A DNA stretch of 40,562 nucleotides, from contig CAYFSJ010000009.1 of assembly GCA_964345765.1 (NCBI GenBank), positions 1-40,562 on the forward strand. Reading direction: 5' to 3'. Below the pieces are notes generated by a model, which had not been told where the DNA came from, did not search any database, and saw nothing but the letters and a program-made list of their open reading frames with translations. The position numbers were made by a program, and so were the translations under genes. Each line of letters opens with the position of its first letter. Position 1 is the stretch's first letter. Below are positions 1 through 7,376 of this stretch, piece after piece. The stretch comes from DUUI01 sp964345765 (GTDB lineage Bacteria > Bacillota_I > Bacilli_A > Erysipelotrichales > Erysipelotrichaceae).

Positions 1-1101
1 TTTTTGATTCTCTTGTCGGCCAAAGTCTCCTGTTGGTAGTTCATATCTGGTTCTAACATAGTTGAGTGTGGCTAATGCGTCTAGATTTAGACATCCTTCT
101 TCAAAATAATATTCTGAAGTGTGTCCTTGGAATGCGTAGGGGTTGTAGACATTGACTGAACCTCCAAGGATATTAATAACATTGACTAAGGTTCCAAAGT
201 TAACTCTTGCGTAGTAGTTGATGTCAATATCCATAAAGTCACTGATGGTCTCTAACTGACAGTTTGTTCCATAAAATCCAGTGTGAGTGAGCTTATCATA
301 TTCTCCATTCTTACAAGATAATGGAACGAATGTATCTCTAGGGATAGAGACTAAGGTAAATTGATTTAGTCTAGGGTTAACTACCGCTAAGATATTAACA
401 TCATTAAGTGATTGGACGCCTTCTTCTCCCCAGTTATCACTAGCAGTGAGTAGAATAACAAACGATTCATTCTTTGGGTTAACTTTAATTGAGTTAGACT
501 CTAAGATAATCTCTTGTTCAAAGGTTCTAAGTACTTTAGTCGTCTCGCTAAAGTTAGGGTAATGTTCTATAATTTCATCTCTTTTTGTTTCGTCTAAGAT
601 CATGACATCAATTTCTTGATTGTAGAGTGATTGAACTAAATCTAGATTGAAGTTCATTGTTCTAATATTAGGTACAATGTTAAATTCTTCAGCAAGGTCA
701 TTGTAGATATATTGGTGAAAGTCCACATCAAGTTCATAACTGGTTGCGTAACTCGCTTGTTTATAGAACTCATCCGTATCATTTGTTTCTGGTAAAGCAA
801 TCATTGAGACAGTCGCTTTCTTAACTTGTTGAGGTTGTTGACTGGTGACAAACATTTCACCTAACATGTCTTGAGCTTTAATATGACCAAACGAGAGTAG
901 GAAGGTGAGAGCAATAATAGCGACCTTCATTCTCTTTTTTCTATGGGCAATCCCAATAAGTATTAATAAGAATAGAATCAGTGCAACTGTGAATTGATAT
1001 TTAAATGGAATCAGTTGATTCTTATAGGCAAAATATAAGTAGGCTAGTAATCCCATGAGTAATATTATATTTAAGGCTGTTTTCTGTTTGTTAATTTTCA
1101 T
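1..1101 (-). CDS. LytR-CpsA-Psr (LCP) family wall-polymer ligase, C-terminus cut by window edge
   Basis: I read 367 codons on the minus strand from ATG at 1101 to the window edge with no stop. The N-terminus has three hydrophobic segments (about residues 8-27, 33-54 and 62-76), so the catalytic part lies outside the membrane. The extracellular part shows LCP hallmarks: SIPRDTFVPL near residue 252, NYYARVNFGTLV near 290, LGGSVNV near 309, and at the cut end YVRTRY followed by GDFGRQENQ. LCP enzymes transfer undecaprenyl-linked glycopolymers such as teichoic acids or capsule to peptidoglycan. An AAAAGGTG Shine-Dalgarno lies just upstream. It is divergent from murJ and near a sugar transferase, which fits an envelope role. 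The family is clear; the polymer it handles is not known. Confidence 0.9.
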   Translation of the reverse strand, partial: MKINKQKTALNIILLMGLLAYLYFAYKNQLIPFKYQFTVALILFLLILIGIAHRKKRMKVAIIALTFLLSFGHIKAQDMLGEMFVTSQQPQQVKKATVSMIALPETNDTDEFYKQASYATSYELDVDFHQYIYNDLAEEFNIVPNIRTMNFNLDLVQSLYNQEIDVMILDETKRDEIIEHYPNFSETTKVLRTFEQEIILESNSIKVNPKNESFVILLTASDNWGEEGVQSLNDVNILAVVNPRLNQFTLVSIPRDTFVPLSCKNGEYDKLTHTGFYGTNCQLETISDFMDIDINYYARVNFGTLVNVINILGGSVNVYNPYAFQGHTSEYYFEEGCLNLDALATLNYVRTRYELPTGDFGRQENQK

Positions 1102-1135
1102 CGCGCACCTTTTCCTAGTGTTAAATACAGTTAGA

Positions 1136-1164
1136 ATTATACCCATTGTGTCACTTTAATGCAA
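1136..1164 (-). promoter_or_regulatory. Promoter of the LCP gene
   Basis: On the minus strand a TATAAT box (1141-1136) lies 17 bp from TTGCAT (1164-1159), a weak -35. Transcription would start about 30 nt before the LCP start codon. Confidence 0.55.
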
Positions 1165-1214
1165 CGACACTTTTTATATGGTTACTAAACTGTCATTTAT
1201 CAATAATGGGGTTA

Positions 1215-1223
1215 TGGTATAAT
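1215..1223 (+). promoter_or_regulatory. Extended -10 promoter of murJ
   Basis: TGGTATAAT is an extended -10 element with no good -35 at normal spacing. A second TGGTATACT lies at 1257-1265, closer to the gene, inside an imperfect palindrome (1258-1270). Either could drive the murJ-murB-sugar transferase unit. Confidence 0.5.
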
Positions 1224-1290
1224 TAGTTGAGCTTAAATGCTTTTAATTTTGGTTTTTGGTATACTATACCTCGGACTTAAGGAGATTTAA

Positions 1291-2808
1291 ATGAAAAAAG
1301 CTTCAATTATTATTATGATTGTTTCGATATTATCTAAGATTTTAGGATTCGTTAGAGAAGCAATAATGTCTAGAACACTAGGGTCTACTTCATTGGCCTC
1401 AGCCTTTGTTTATGCGTTTAGTTTACCAACTACTTTCTTTAGTGTGGTTATAGCGGCCTTTGCCACTGGATTTATCCCAATGTTCACCCGTGTTGAAGAT
1501 AAGCACGGAACGAAAGTGGCGATGCGCTTTATGAACAATACGACTAATGTCATGGTCTTAATAGGGGCGGTCTTCTCTTTATTTATATTTATCTTTACGG
1601 AAGCCTCTTTATCAATCTTATTACCAGGAGCTGATGCAGCTCAATTAGTTTATTTAGTACCTTTCTTAAAGGTGACTTGTTTTACAATTATATTTACTGC
1701 CATTATTCAATTAATGACAGGTTTTTTACATGTTCGTAATTCATTCTTAACAGTTGCCTTATTAGGTTTCCCATTAAATATAGTTATTATCTCAGTTTTA
1801 TTCTTATACCGTAATTTTGGACATTCAATCTTGCCTTATGGGATTTTGATTGCTTATGGTTTACAAGCGGTCTTAATCTTGGGGTATGCCCATTTAAAAG
1901 GATATCGTTTTAAACCTGTAATAGATTTAAAAGATCCAAACTTAAAAACAATGTTAATTATTGCGTTACCATTAATTATTGGTTCTGCCTCATCATCTAT
2001 AGGAACATTATTCTCTCAGGGAATTGCTTCAAGTTTAGAAGATGGGATTGCCCGATTAAGTTATGCTCAGAAAATCGGTGGTATGGTCGAGGGAATCTTC
2101 GGCATGGCCATTATCACGGTGATGTATCCATCCTTATCTAAGGCTATTGCCTTAAAACAATATGATAAAGCTAAACATGAATTTGGTGAATCGTTTATCT
2201 CTGAATTACTTTTAATCTTACCAGCGTCGATAGGTTTAATGTTATTGTCTAAACCGGTTGTTCAATTTGTTTATTTTGGTGGTGACTTTACCATGCAAGA
2301 TGTTAATAATTTGACGCCAGTCTTAATGACCTTCTCTTTAGGTTTATTAGGTTATTCACTTCATAACTTAATTGTTCGTGTTTTCTACTCTTATCAAGAT
2401 ATGAAAACCCCAATGTTTATTTCTATTGGTATAATAACAGTACAGATAGTCTTAGGTTATATCTTATTCCAATTTATGAGTGTTCCAGGAATAACCTTAG
2501 GTATGGCAGTGGCCTTCTTATTAGGAGCCTTTGTTGAATTGGTTATTTTAATGAAGAAACGTTTTGTTACATTCCCAGTTCGTAAATATACAAAACAAGC
2601 AATTAAGATCTTGATAGCGAATGGGTTTATGGCCGTAGCTATTATTCTATGTATCTTATTCTTAAAACCAATTCTATCGAATACGATGTTCTTACTGTTC
2701 ACTATTATAACGGCTATTATTGTTTACTTTATTGTCGTACTAAATCTACATATTGAGACCGTTGATGAACTTATCAATTCATTTAGAAGAAAAGTAAAAG
2801 GAGCTTAA
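1291..2808 (+). CDS. murJ: Lipid II flippase MurJ (MviN family)
   Basis: The 505-residue product is almost entirely hydrophobic, with about 14 membrane segments and the typical MurJ/MviN start (SKILGFVREAIMSRTLG). MurJ flips lipid II across the cytoplasmic membrane for peptidoglycan synthesis. The start is set by AAGGAG at 1279-1284, seven bases before ATG. The next gene begins one base after the stop codon, so the two are co-transcribed. Length is normal for the family. MurJ belongs to the MOP superfamily, so a polysaccharide flippase of the same fold is the alternative, but the N-terminal motif and neighbouring MurB favour MurJ. Confidence 0.9.
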   Translation: MKKASIIIMIVSILSKILGFVREAIMSRTLGSTSLASAFVYAFSLPTTFFSVVIAAFATGFIPMFTRVEDKHGTKVAMRFMNNTTNVMVLIGAVFSLFIFIFTEASLSILLPGADAAQLVYLVPFLKVTCFTIIFTAIIQLMTGFLHVRNSFLTVALLGFPLNIVIISVLFLYRNFGHSILPYGILIAYGLQAVLILGYAHLKGYRFKPVIDLKDPNLKTMLIIALPLIIGSASSSIGTLFSQGIASSLEDGIARLSYAQKIGGMVEGIFGMAIITVMYPSLSKAIALKQYDKAKHEFGESFISELLLILPASIGLMLLSKPVVQFVYFGGDFTMQDVNNLTPVLMTFSLGLLGYSLHNLIVRVFYSYQDMKTPMFISIGIITVQIVLGYILFQFMSVPGITLGMAVAFLLGAFVELVILMKKRFVTFPVRKYTKQAIKILIANGFMAVAIILCILFLKPILSNTMFLLFTIITAIIVYFIVVLNLHIETVDELINSFRRKVKGA

Positions 2809-2809
2809 C

Positions 2810-3535
2810 ATGTCTGATGGTTCTTTAGCAATGCGCTTCTTAGATGCCTTTAGTCAAATTGAATCTGTCTTTAAGAGTTGGAACGAGACAACTCGTTCTT
2901 ACAGTTTCTCTAACTATGTGCACCACTATGCTAAAACGCATCCTCTGATAAAACGATATCGTGATGATCTATTAGAATATTCTCAGTTGAGAAATGCGAT
3001 TGTCCATGATCGAGCAGGGGACAATGAGGTCATTGCTGAACCACACGAAGAAGTCGTCTTAGACATTGAGCGGATCGCTCTTAAACTGACCAACCCACCA
3101 TTATTAACATCTTTAAAGTTTGGGAAGTTAGAAACTTGCCAACAAGATGATACCTTAATTGATGTGATGCACCAGATGAACCAGACAGGCTTCTATCAAT
3201 TGCCAATCTTAGATGATGTTATGGTCGTAGGATTAATCAATCAGATTATGATCATGGATTATATTGTGACCCATATAGAAGGTGAAGTTATCAATTTAGA
3301 AGATGTCAAAATAAAAGATTTAATGTCAACCAAACGAAAAGCAGAGTATGAATTAATCTATGAGGATACACAAATATTAGAGGTATTAGATCTATTCTAC
3401 AAATATCAAGATGAGGGACGATATTTAGCTGCAACCATTATATTAAATGAAAAATCAAAAAAGGAAGGACCAATAGGAATTCTAACGAGTAAAGATATTC
3501 CAAGATTATTACATGAACAACAAAACAACAATTAA
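2810..3535 (+). CDS. HEPN-like domain fused to a CBS-domain pair
   Basis: 241 residues. The first ~95 residues are helical and contain LRNAIVHDR (R61 to H66), which matches the Rx4-6H signature of HEPN ribonuclease domains, including the polar residue after Arg. Residues ~105-235 form two CBS motifs (QLPILDD...GLINQIMIMDY and a second ending in GILTSKDIPRLL); such pairs usually bind adenine nucleotides. The gene follows murJ by one base with AAAAGGAG at 2796-2803, and overlaps the next gene by 23 nt, so it is translationally coupled to a cell-wall gene. Function is unknown. A nucleotide-gated RNase is possible, but many HEPN domains are non-catalytic. The CBS call is solid; the HEPN call rests on motif and helical character. 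Confidence 0.75.
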   Translation: MSDGSLAMRFLDAFSQIESVFKSWNETTRSYSFSNYVHHYAKTHPLIKRYRDDLLEYSQLRNAIVHDRAGDNEVIAEPHEEVVLDIERIALKLTNPPLLTSLKFGKLETCQQDDTLIDVMHQMNQTGFYQLPILDDVMVVGLINQIMIMDYIVTHIEGEVINLEDVKIKDLMSTKRKAEYELIYEDTQILEVLDLFYKYQDEGRYLAATIILNEKSKKEGPIGILTSKDIPRLLHEQQNNN

Positions 3536-4424
3536 GGGGAAAGACAAAGATTACTTTGTTCTTAGAAACCATTCATTACAACGTTTCCACACATTTAGAT
3601 TAGATGTGATTGCAGATACCATTATCTTACCTCTCACTAAAAAGGGGATGATATCCGCGCTAAGAGATTATAAAGATAGAAAGATTGTCATTATTGGTAA
3701 TGGATCTAACATGATCTTTAAACAAACCAGTTATGATGAGAACACCGTCTTTATGGTCACGACCCTAGTCGATAAAATAGAGATTAACGATAACCTATTA
3801 TATGTTCAAAATGGCGTCACTATGAACAAACTAGCGTGGTTCTCATGTGAGAACTCCATTGATGGCTATGCCTTCTGTGAAGACATCCCAGGGACTCTAG
3901 GAGGCGCTTTAATGATGAACGCAGGCCAGTGGCAATATACCATTGGACAATACGTTAAATGGATTGAAGTGTTCGACATGGACACACAACAAACCAAAAC
4001 GATTATTCCAGAAGATGGATTCTTTGAATATCGTTATTCTAAACTAAACGATATGAATGTAGTTGTCTTATCCATGGGACTAAAGACTGAACCTGGAGAC
4101 TACATGGAAATCTTAGACAAGATGTTAGAATACCGTCGTGAGCGTTATGTTAAACAGCCACGTCAGTTCCCTAATGGTGGATCGACCTTTAAACGTCCTA
4201 AAGACAAAAACGGAGAATGGTTATTCATTTGGAAATTATTCGACGAAGTTGGACTTAGAGGATTTAAAATCGGAGATGCTCAAGTCTCTGAAAAACATCC
4301 GGGCTTTATCGTTAATAGAGGCAACGCCAAAGTTGCTGAAGTCCAAATGGTCATAGAAGAATGTAAAAAACGTGTCAAAGAAAAATTTGACGTTGATATC
4401 GAATTAGAGTGGAGAGTTTTGTAG
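3513..4424 (+). CDS. murB: MurB-like UDP-N-acetylenolpyruvoylglucosamine reductase
   Basis: 303 residues resembling the FAD enzyme that makes UDP-MurNAc. Visible motifs are IIGNGSNMIF (residues 59-68), DIPGTLGGALMMNAG near 125-139, EYRYSK near 176, NGGSTFKRP near 222-230 with the catalytic Ser equivalent, HPGFIVN near 263 and a C-terminal Glu in DIELEW. The length fits the short type II group. The first flavin motif, normally containing a GG pair after TxR, is replaced by TFRLDVIADT, so this copy is divergent. The ATG lies inside the preceding gene and has no clear Shine-Dalgarno; no alternative in-frame start is nearby, so translation probably depends on coupling. It may be the only MurB or a divergent paralogue. 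Confidence 0.8.
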   Translation: MNNKTTIKGKDKDYFVLRNHSLQRFHTFRLDVIADTIILPLTKKGMISALRDYKDRKIVIIGNGSNMIFKQTSYDENTVFMVTTLVDKIEINDNLLYVQNGVTMNKLAWFSCENSIDGYAFCEDIPGTLGGALMMNAGQWQYTIGQYVKWIEVFDMDTQQTKTIIPEDGFFEYRYSKLNDMNVVVLSMGLKTEPGDYMEILDKMLEYRRERYVKQPRQFPNGGSTFKRPKDKNGEWLFIWKLFDEVGLRGFKIGDAQVSEKHPGFIVNRGNAKVAEVQMVIEECKKRVKEKFDVDIELEWRVL

Positions 4425-4443
4425 AAAGTAGAACGGAGCTCAA

Positions 4444-5106
4444 ATGTATAGAAGTGATTTTAAAGACCATTCGGTCTCAATTGATCAGTTCACCCCTGAA
4501 GCAATTAAGGAAATTGAAACTCAATCAATTAAACACAAATCGTATATCCCAATTAAAAGAGTGTTAGACATACTCTTCTTTTTGGTTTTATTAATTCCAT
4601 CAATTATCATCATTTTTATCTTTGCTATACTCATTAAACTAGACTCGAAAGGTCCAATCTTCTTCAACCAAGAACGAGTTGGACAAAACATGAAACGATT
4701 CAAAGCTTATAAACTAAGATCAATGGTCCACAACAAGAAATACAAAGGTCCAGAATTCACCAAAGAGGGTGACCCTAGAATTACCCGTGTTGGAAAGTTC
4801 ATAAGAAGATTTAGAATCGACGAACTCCCTCAAATATTCAACGTACTAAAAGGAGAGATGAGTTTTATCGGTCCTAGACCACTAGCTCCTTATGAATATA
4901 AGTTTAGTCATCCAATCTTTCAAAAAAGAACAATCGTTAAACCAGGTATTACAGGCTTAGCTCAAGTTGAAGGTGGGAATGACTTCACTAATTTTGAGAA
5001 GTTTATTCATGATATGAAGTATATTCAGGAAATCTCATTTAAAAACGATGTGAAGTTAGTCTTTAGTACTTTGAAAGTTATTCTGACTGGAAAAGGGTCG
5101 AGATAA
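4444..5106 (+). CDS. Undecaprenyl-phosphate phosphoglycosyl transferase (bacterial sugar transferase)
   Basis: 220 residues of the small monotopic type. One hydrophobic segment (about 42-63) is preceded by KRVLDI. The cytoplasmic domain carries GPIFFNQERVG, KLRSM, then RIDELPQIFNVLKGEMSFIGPRP-type residues in which Asp-Glu of DELPQ form the catalytic dyad, and VKPGITGLAQV. Such enzymes transfer a sugar-1-phosphate from a UDP-sugar to undecaprenyl phosphate and start synthesis of a surface polymer. GGAG at 4435-4438 precedes ATG. The position near MurJ and the LCP ligase fits initiation of a wall polymer. The sugar cannot be told from sequence. Confidence 0.9.
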   Translation: MYRSDFKDHSVSIDQFTPEAIKEIETQSIKHKSYIPIKRVLDILFFLVLLIPSIIIIFIFAILIKLDSKGPIFFNQERVGQNMKRFKAYKLRSMVHNKKYKGPEFTKEGDPRITRVGKFIRRFRIDELPQIFNVLKGEMSFIGPRPLAPYEYKFSHPIFQKRTIVKPGITGLAQVEGGNDFTNFEKFIHDMKYIQEISFKNDVKLVFSTLKVILTGKGSR

Positions 5107-5373
5107 ACAATAGTCAATATACAATATCTAGTGATACCTATAAAAAAAGTCCAACCAATGCTTTAACCAGTTTTGGATCAAACTTAATAGTAATAGGAGA
5201 AATGAAACTTATATATTTTTGAGGATATATAAACTATGAACAGAAATGTAAAGTTATTATTTCCTTGTTCTACTCAAATTCAAAGATTGAAATTAAAAAA
5301 CTGGATTAATTCATTGTTGATTTGAGGTTTTAAGATGTTCGCTAATAGATAATAATTTAATTGATTGATAGTG

Positions 5374-5416
5374 CGTCAAGAGTAGGAGTGCCATGCCCTT
5401 GACGTTTTTTATTTTT
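5374..5416 (+). terminator. Intrinsic terminator after the sugar transferase
   Basis: CGTCAAG (5374-5380) pairs with CTTGACG (5398-5404), followed by TTTTTTATTTTT. It lies about 270 nt after the stop codon and probably ends the murJ-sugar transferase transcript. Confidence 0.75.
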
Positions 5417-5599
5417 GTTGACCTTACTGATATAAAAATGTTGGTAATAAACACTTTATGATGTGTTTTAGTGTTTGAAATTTAGATACTATACGAAATA
5501 TGTTAATGTCAATCAAAAATTACCCAATAACGACAATTACAACTATTAGGCGGATACTATCTTCTTAAGAAAAAGAAAGAAGATTAATTATTAATTTGA

Positions 5600-5624
5600 G
5601 AGCCTAGAATCATTATCTAGGCTC
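5600..5624 (+). terminator. Hairpin, possible second terminator
   Basis: GAGCCTAGA (5600-5608) and TCTAGGCTC (5616-5624) form a perfect 9-bp stem with a 7-nt loop. The following tract TTGGTTTATTT is only moderately T-rich, so the terminator role is uncertain. Confidence 0.45.
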
Positions 5625-5653
5625 TTGGTTTATTTAACTAAAATATTTTGAAG

Positions 5654-5683
5654 AAAAGTGTACGAAAAACTACACTTTTTTTT
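5654..5683 (+). terminator. Terminator immediately upstream of the mraZ promoter
   Basis: AAAAGTGTA (5654-5662) pairs perfectly with TACACTTTT (5671-5679), with T continuing to 5683. It insulates the mraZ operon from upstream transcription. Its T tract lies just before the -10 box at 5693. Confidence 0.7.
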
Positions 5684-5689
5684 GTGTTT

Positions 5690-5733
5690 TGATATAATGG
5701 TGGTACAAAGTGGTGATAAGTGGTAGAAAGTGG
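5690..5733 (+). promoter_or_regulatory. mraZ promoter and MraZ operator repeats
   Basis: An extended -10 element TGATATAAT occupies 5690-5698. Three heptamers follow at exact 10-bp spacing: AAAGTGG (5707-5713), TAAGTGG (5717-5723) and AAAGTGG (5727-5733). A weaker copy ATGGTGG (5697-5703) overlaps the -10 box. Tandem AAAGTGG-type repeats are the known MraZ-binding pattern in Firmicutes and Mollicutes. Here they run from the -10 box through the predicted start point to the ribosome binding site, so bound MraZ could block initiation. Confidence 0.85.
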
Positions 5734-5744
5734 GTGAGTTAGTT

Positions 5745-6176
5745 ATGTTTATCGGAGAGTATCGACACAATTTAGACGCAAAAGGACGAATCATAGTCCC
5801 AGCTAAATTACGTGATGAACTTGGAGAAAAGGTAATCGTAACTGCTGGCCTAGACAAAAACCTACTCATCTACACCACATCGCAGTTTGAAGAAATCGCA
5901 CAAAAGTTAATGGCATTACCAATGACTAACGCGAAAGCTCGACAATATAGAGCTCACACCTTAGGGAAAGCCATGGAAATAGAAGTCGACGCACAAGGAA
6001 GAATTCTCATTCCATCTACTTTAATTAAGGCGGGACATCTTCAAAAGAACTGTGTCATCGTAGGTCTATACGATCATGTAGAGCTATGGGACAAAGACTT
6101 ATGGGAAGCTTATTACGATAATGCTTCAGCCAAGATTGACGACATCGCCGAGGACTTGACGGAGTTCATCGTGTGA
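5745..6176 (+). CDS. mraZ: Transcriptional regulator MraZ
   Basis: 143 residues with two AbrB-like repeats, each with the signature DAKGRIIVPAKLR (about 11-23) and DAQGRILIPSTLI (about 80-92). MraZ binds tandem repeats in front of its own operon and regulates division and cell-wall genes. I chose ATG 5745 because the protein then begins MFIGEYRHNLDAKGR, the family's usual start; the upstream in-frame GTG 5730 lies within the last operator repeat. The ribosome binding site is GGGTGAG at 5732-5738, partly inside that repeat. The stop TGA overlaps the rsmH start in a GTGA junction. Confidence 0.95.
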   Translation: MFIGEYRHNLDAKGRIIVPAKLRDELGEKVIVTAGLDKNLLIYTTSQFEEIAQKLMALPMTNAKARQYRAHTLGKAMEIEVDAQGRILIPSTLIKAGHLQKNCVIVGLYDHVELWDKDLWEAYYDNASAKIDDIAEDLTEFIV

Positions 6177-7087
6177 GTCACACCAGTGTCTTAAGACAAG
6201 AAGCGATCGACGCCCTCCAAGTTAAAAAAGACGGAGTGTACATCGATGGCACCCTCGGACGAGGAGGGCACTCGCTTCAAATCGTTCAACAATTAGACAA
6301 AGGTCATCTCTACTGCTTTGACTTAGATACCCAGGCGATATCAGAAAGTAAAGAAGTATTAGCTGACTATCTCGATAAAATAACCTTTATCCACAGCAAC
6401 TTCGCAGACATGGATAAATACGTAGAAGGACAAGTCTCAGGCATCCTACTAGACTTAGGAGTCTCTAGCCCACAATTCGATGAAGCAGAGCGAGGCTTCT
6501 CCTATCGCTTTGACTCAAGACTGGATATGCGCATGAATTTAGAACAAGAACTCAGCGCATATGAAGTTATCAATCATTATGATTCAACAGAACTTCAAAG
6601 AATCTTATATGAATATGGAGAAGAGCGTTACGCCAAAAACATCGTACGCAATATCGTTAAAAATCGACCAGTCGAAACAACCTATCAACTAGTCGAAATC
6701 ATAAGGGATTCAATCCCAAACAAAGTATTACGACAAAGCGGTCATCCAGCCAAGAAAACCTTTCAAGCATTAAGAATCGAAGTCAATAGGGAACTTGAAA
6801 GCTTAGAAACAGGATTAGAAAAAGCCATAAAGCTACTAGACTATAACGGAAAGCTCGTCGTGATCACCTTCCACTCATTGGAAGATCGAATCGTTAAACA
6901 AAAATTCAATTCAATAAGTAAGCCACCAAAAACAGACCGACGAATTCCAGTCCTAGAAGAATTTGTCCCTGAATTTGAACACCAATTAATCAAAGTAAGT
7001 GAGAAAGAAATCGACGAAAACTACCGTTCTCACAGCGCAAAAATGAGAGTACTAACAAGAAAGGCAAACATTCATGGCAAAGTTTAA
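6173..7087 (+). CDS. rsmH: 16S rRNA (cytosine-1402-N4)-methyltransferase RsmH (MraW)
   Basis: 304 residues, normal length. Motifs include the SAM-binding DGTLGRGGHS (25-34), LLDLGVSSPQFD (near 91), LDMRMN, HPAKKTFQALRIEVNRELE (near 192) and ITFHSLEDRIVK (near 232). The enzyme methylates C1402 in the decoding centre of the small ribosomal subunit. It starts at GTG 6173, four bases inside mraZ, and overlaps ftsL by 14 nt, as is usual in division clusters. Confidence 0.97.
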   Translation: MSHTSVLRQEAIDALQVKKDGVYIDGTLGRGGHSLQIVQQLDKGHLYCFDLDTQAISESKEVLADYLDKITFIHSNFADMDKYVEGQVSGILLDLGVSSPQFDEAERGFSYRFDSRLDMRMNLEQELSAYEVINHYDSTELQRILYEYGEERYAKNIVRNIVKNRPVETTYQLVEIIRDSIPNKVLRQSGHPAKKTFQALRIEVNRELESLETGLEKAIKLLDYNGKLVVITFHSLEDRIVKQKFNSISKPPKTDRRIPVLEEFVPEFEHQLIKVSEKEIDENYRSHSAKMRVLTRKANIHGKV

Positions 7088-7376
7088 GAGAGTCAAGAGA
7101 CGTAAATTCAACTTTAATTCAATCATCGTATTAGTATTTGTGTTATCATTCTTTGGGTGGATACATTCAAATATCTTCGCCAAATCAACCAACGTCAACT
7201 TAAACATTGAAATTCAAAATGTGCAACGACAAATCGCTGCAACAAAAGTTGTCAATGAATCACTCAGTTTAGACATTCAAGAACTTGCCTCTTACGAAAG
7301 TATTTCCGAAATAGCAAAGGAAGCAGGTTTAAGAAACCGACAAGTAAACATTATCTCACTTAGAGAACATCCATAA
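7074..7376 (+). CDS. ftsL: Cell division protein FtsL
   Basis: 100 residues. A short basic cytoplasmic tail (KFKRVKRRKFNF) precedes one membrane segment (about 16-34), then a helical external part likely to form a coiled coil. FtsL sequence is poorly conserved; the call rests on size, topology and position between rsmH and the division PBP, the classical ftsL slot. FtsL bridges the septal synthase and the FtsB/DivIC partner. It overlaps both neighbours (14 nt with rsmH, TAATG with the PBP). Confidence 0.85.
   Translation: MAKFKRVKRRKFNFNSIIVLVFVLSFFGWIHSNIFAKSTNVNLNIEIQNVQRQIAATKVVNESLSLDIQELASYESISEIAKEAGLRNRQVNIISLREHP

Larger units (their letters stand above)
5107..5653. other. Gene-free stretch between the sugar transferase and mraZ
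   Basis: No convincing gene is visible in this AT-rich segment. It holds a terminator (5374-5416), an A-rich hairpin (arms 5559-5566 and 5577-5584), and a strong hairpin (5600-5624). A 29-codon frame from ATG 5235 with GAGG upstream exists but has no recognisable product. Confidence 0.6.

Noticed and set aside
5235..5324. 29-codon frame with GAGG upstream
   Set aside because: Too short and without recognisable features; nothing else supports translation.
5730..5744. Upstream GTG start for mraZ
   Set aside because: It lies in the last MraZ repeat and before the ribosome site; ATG 5745 gives the canonical MFIGEYRHN start.
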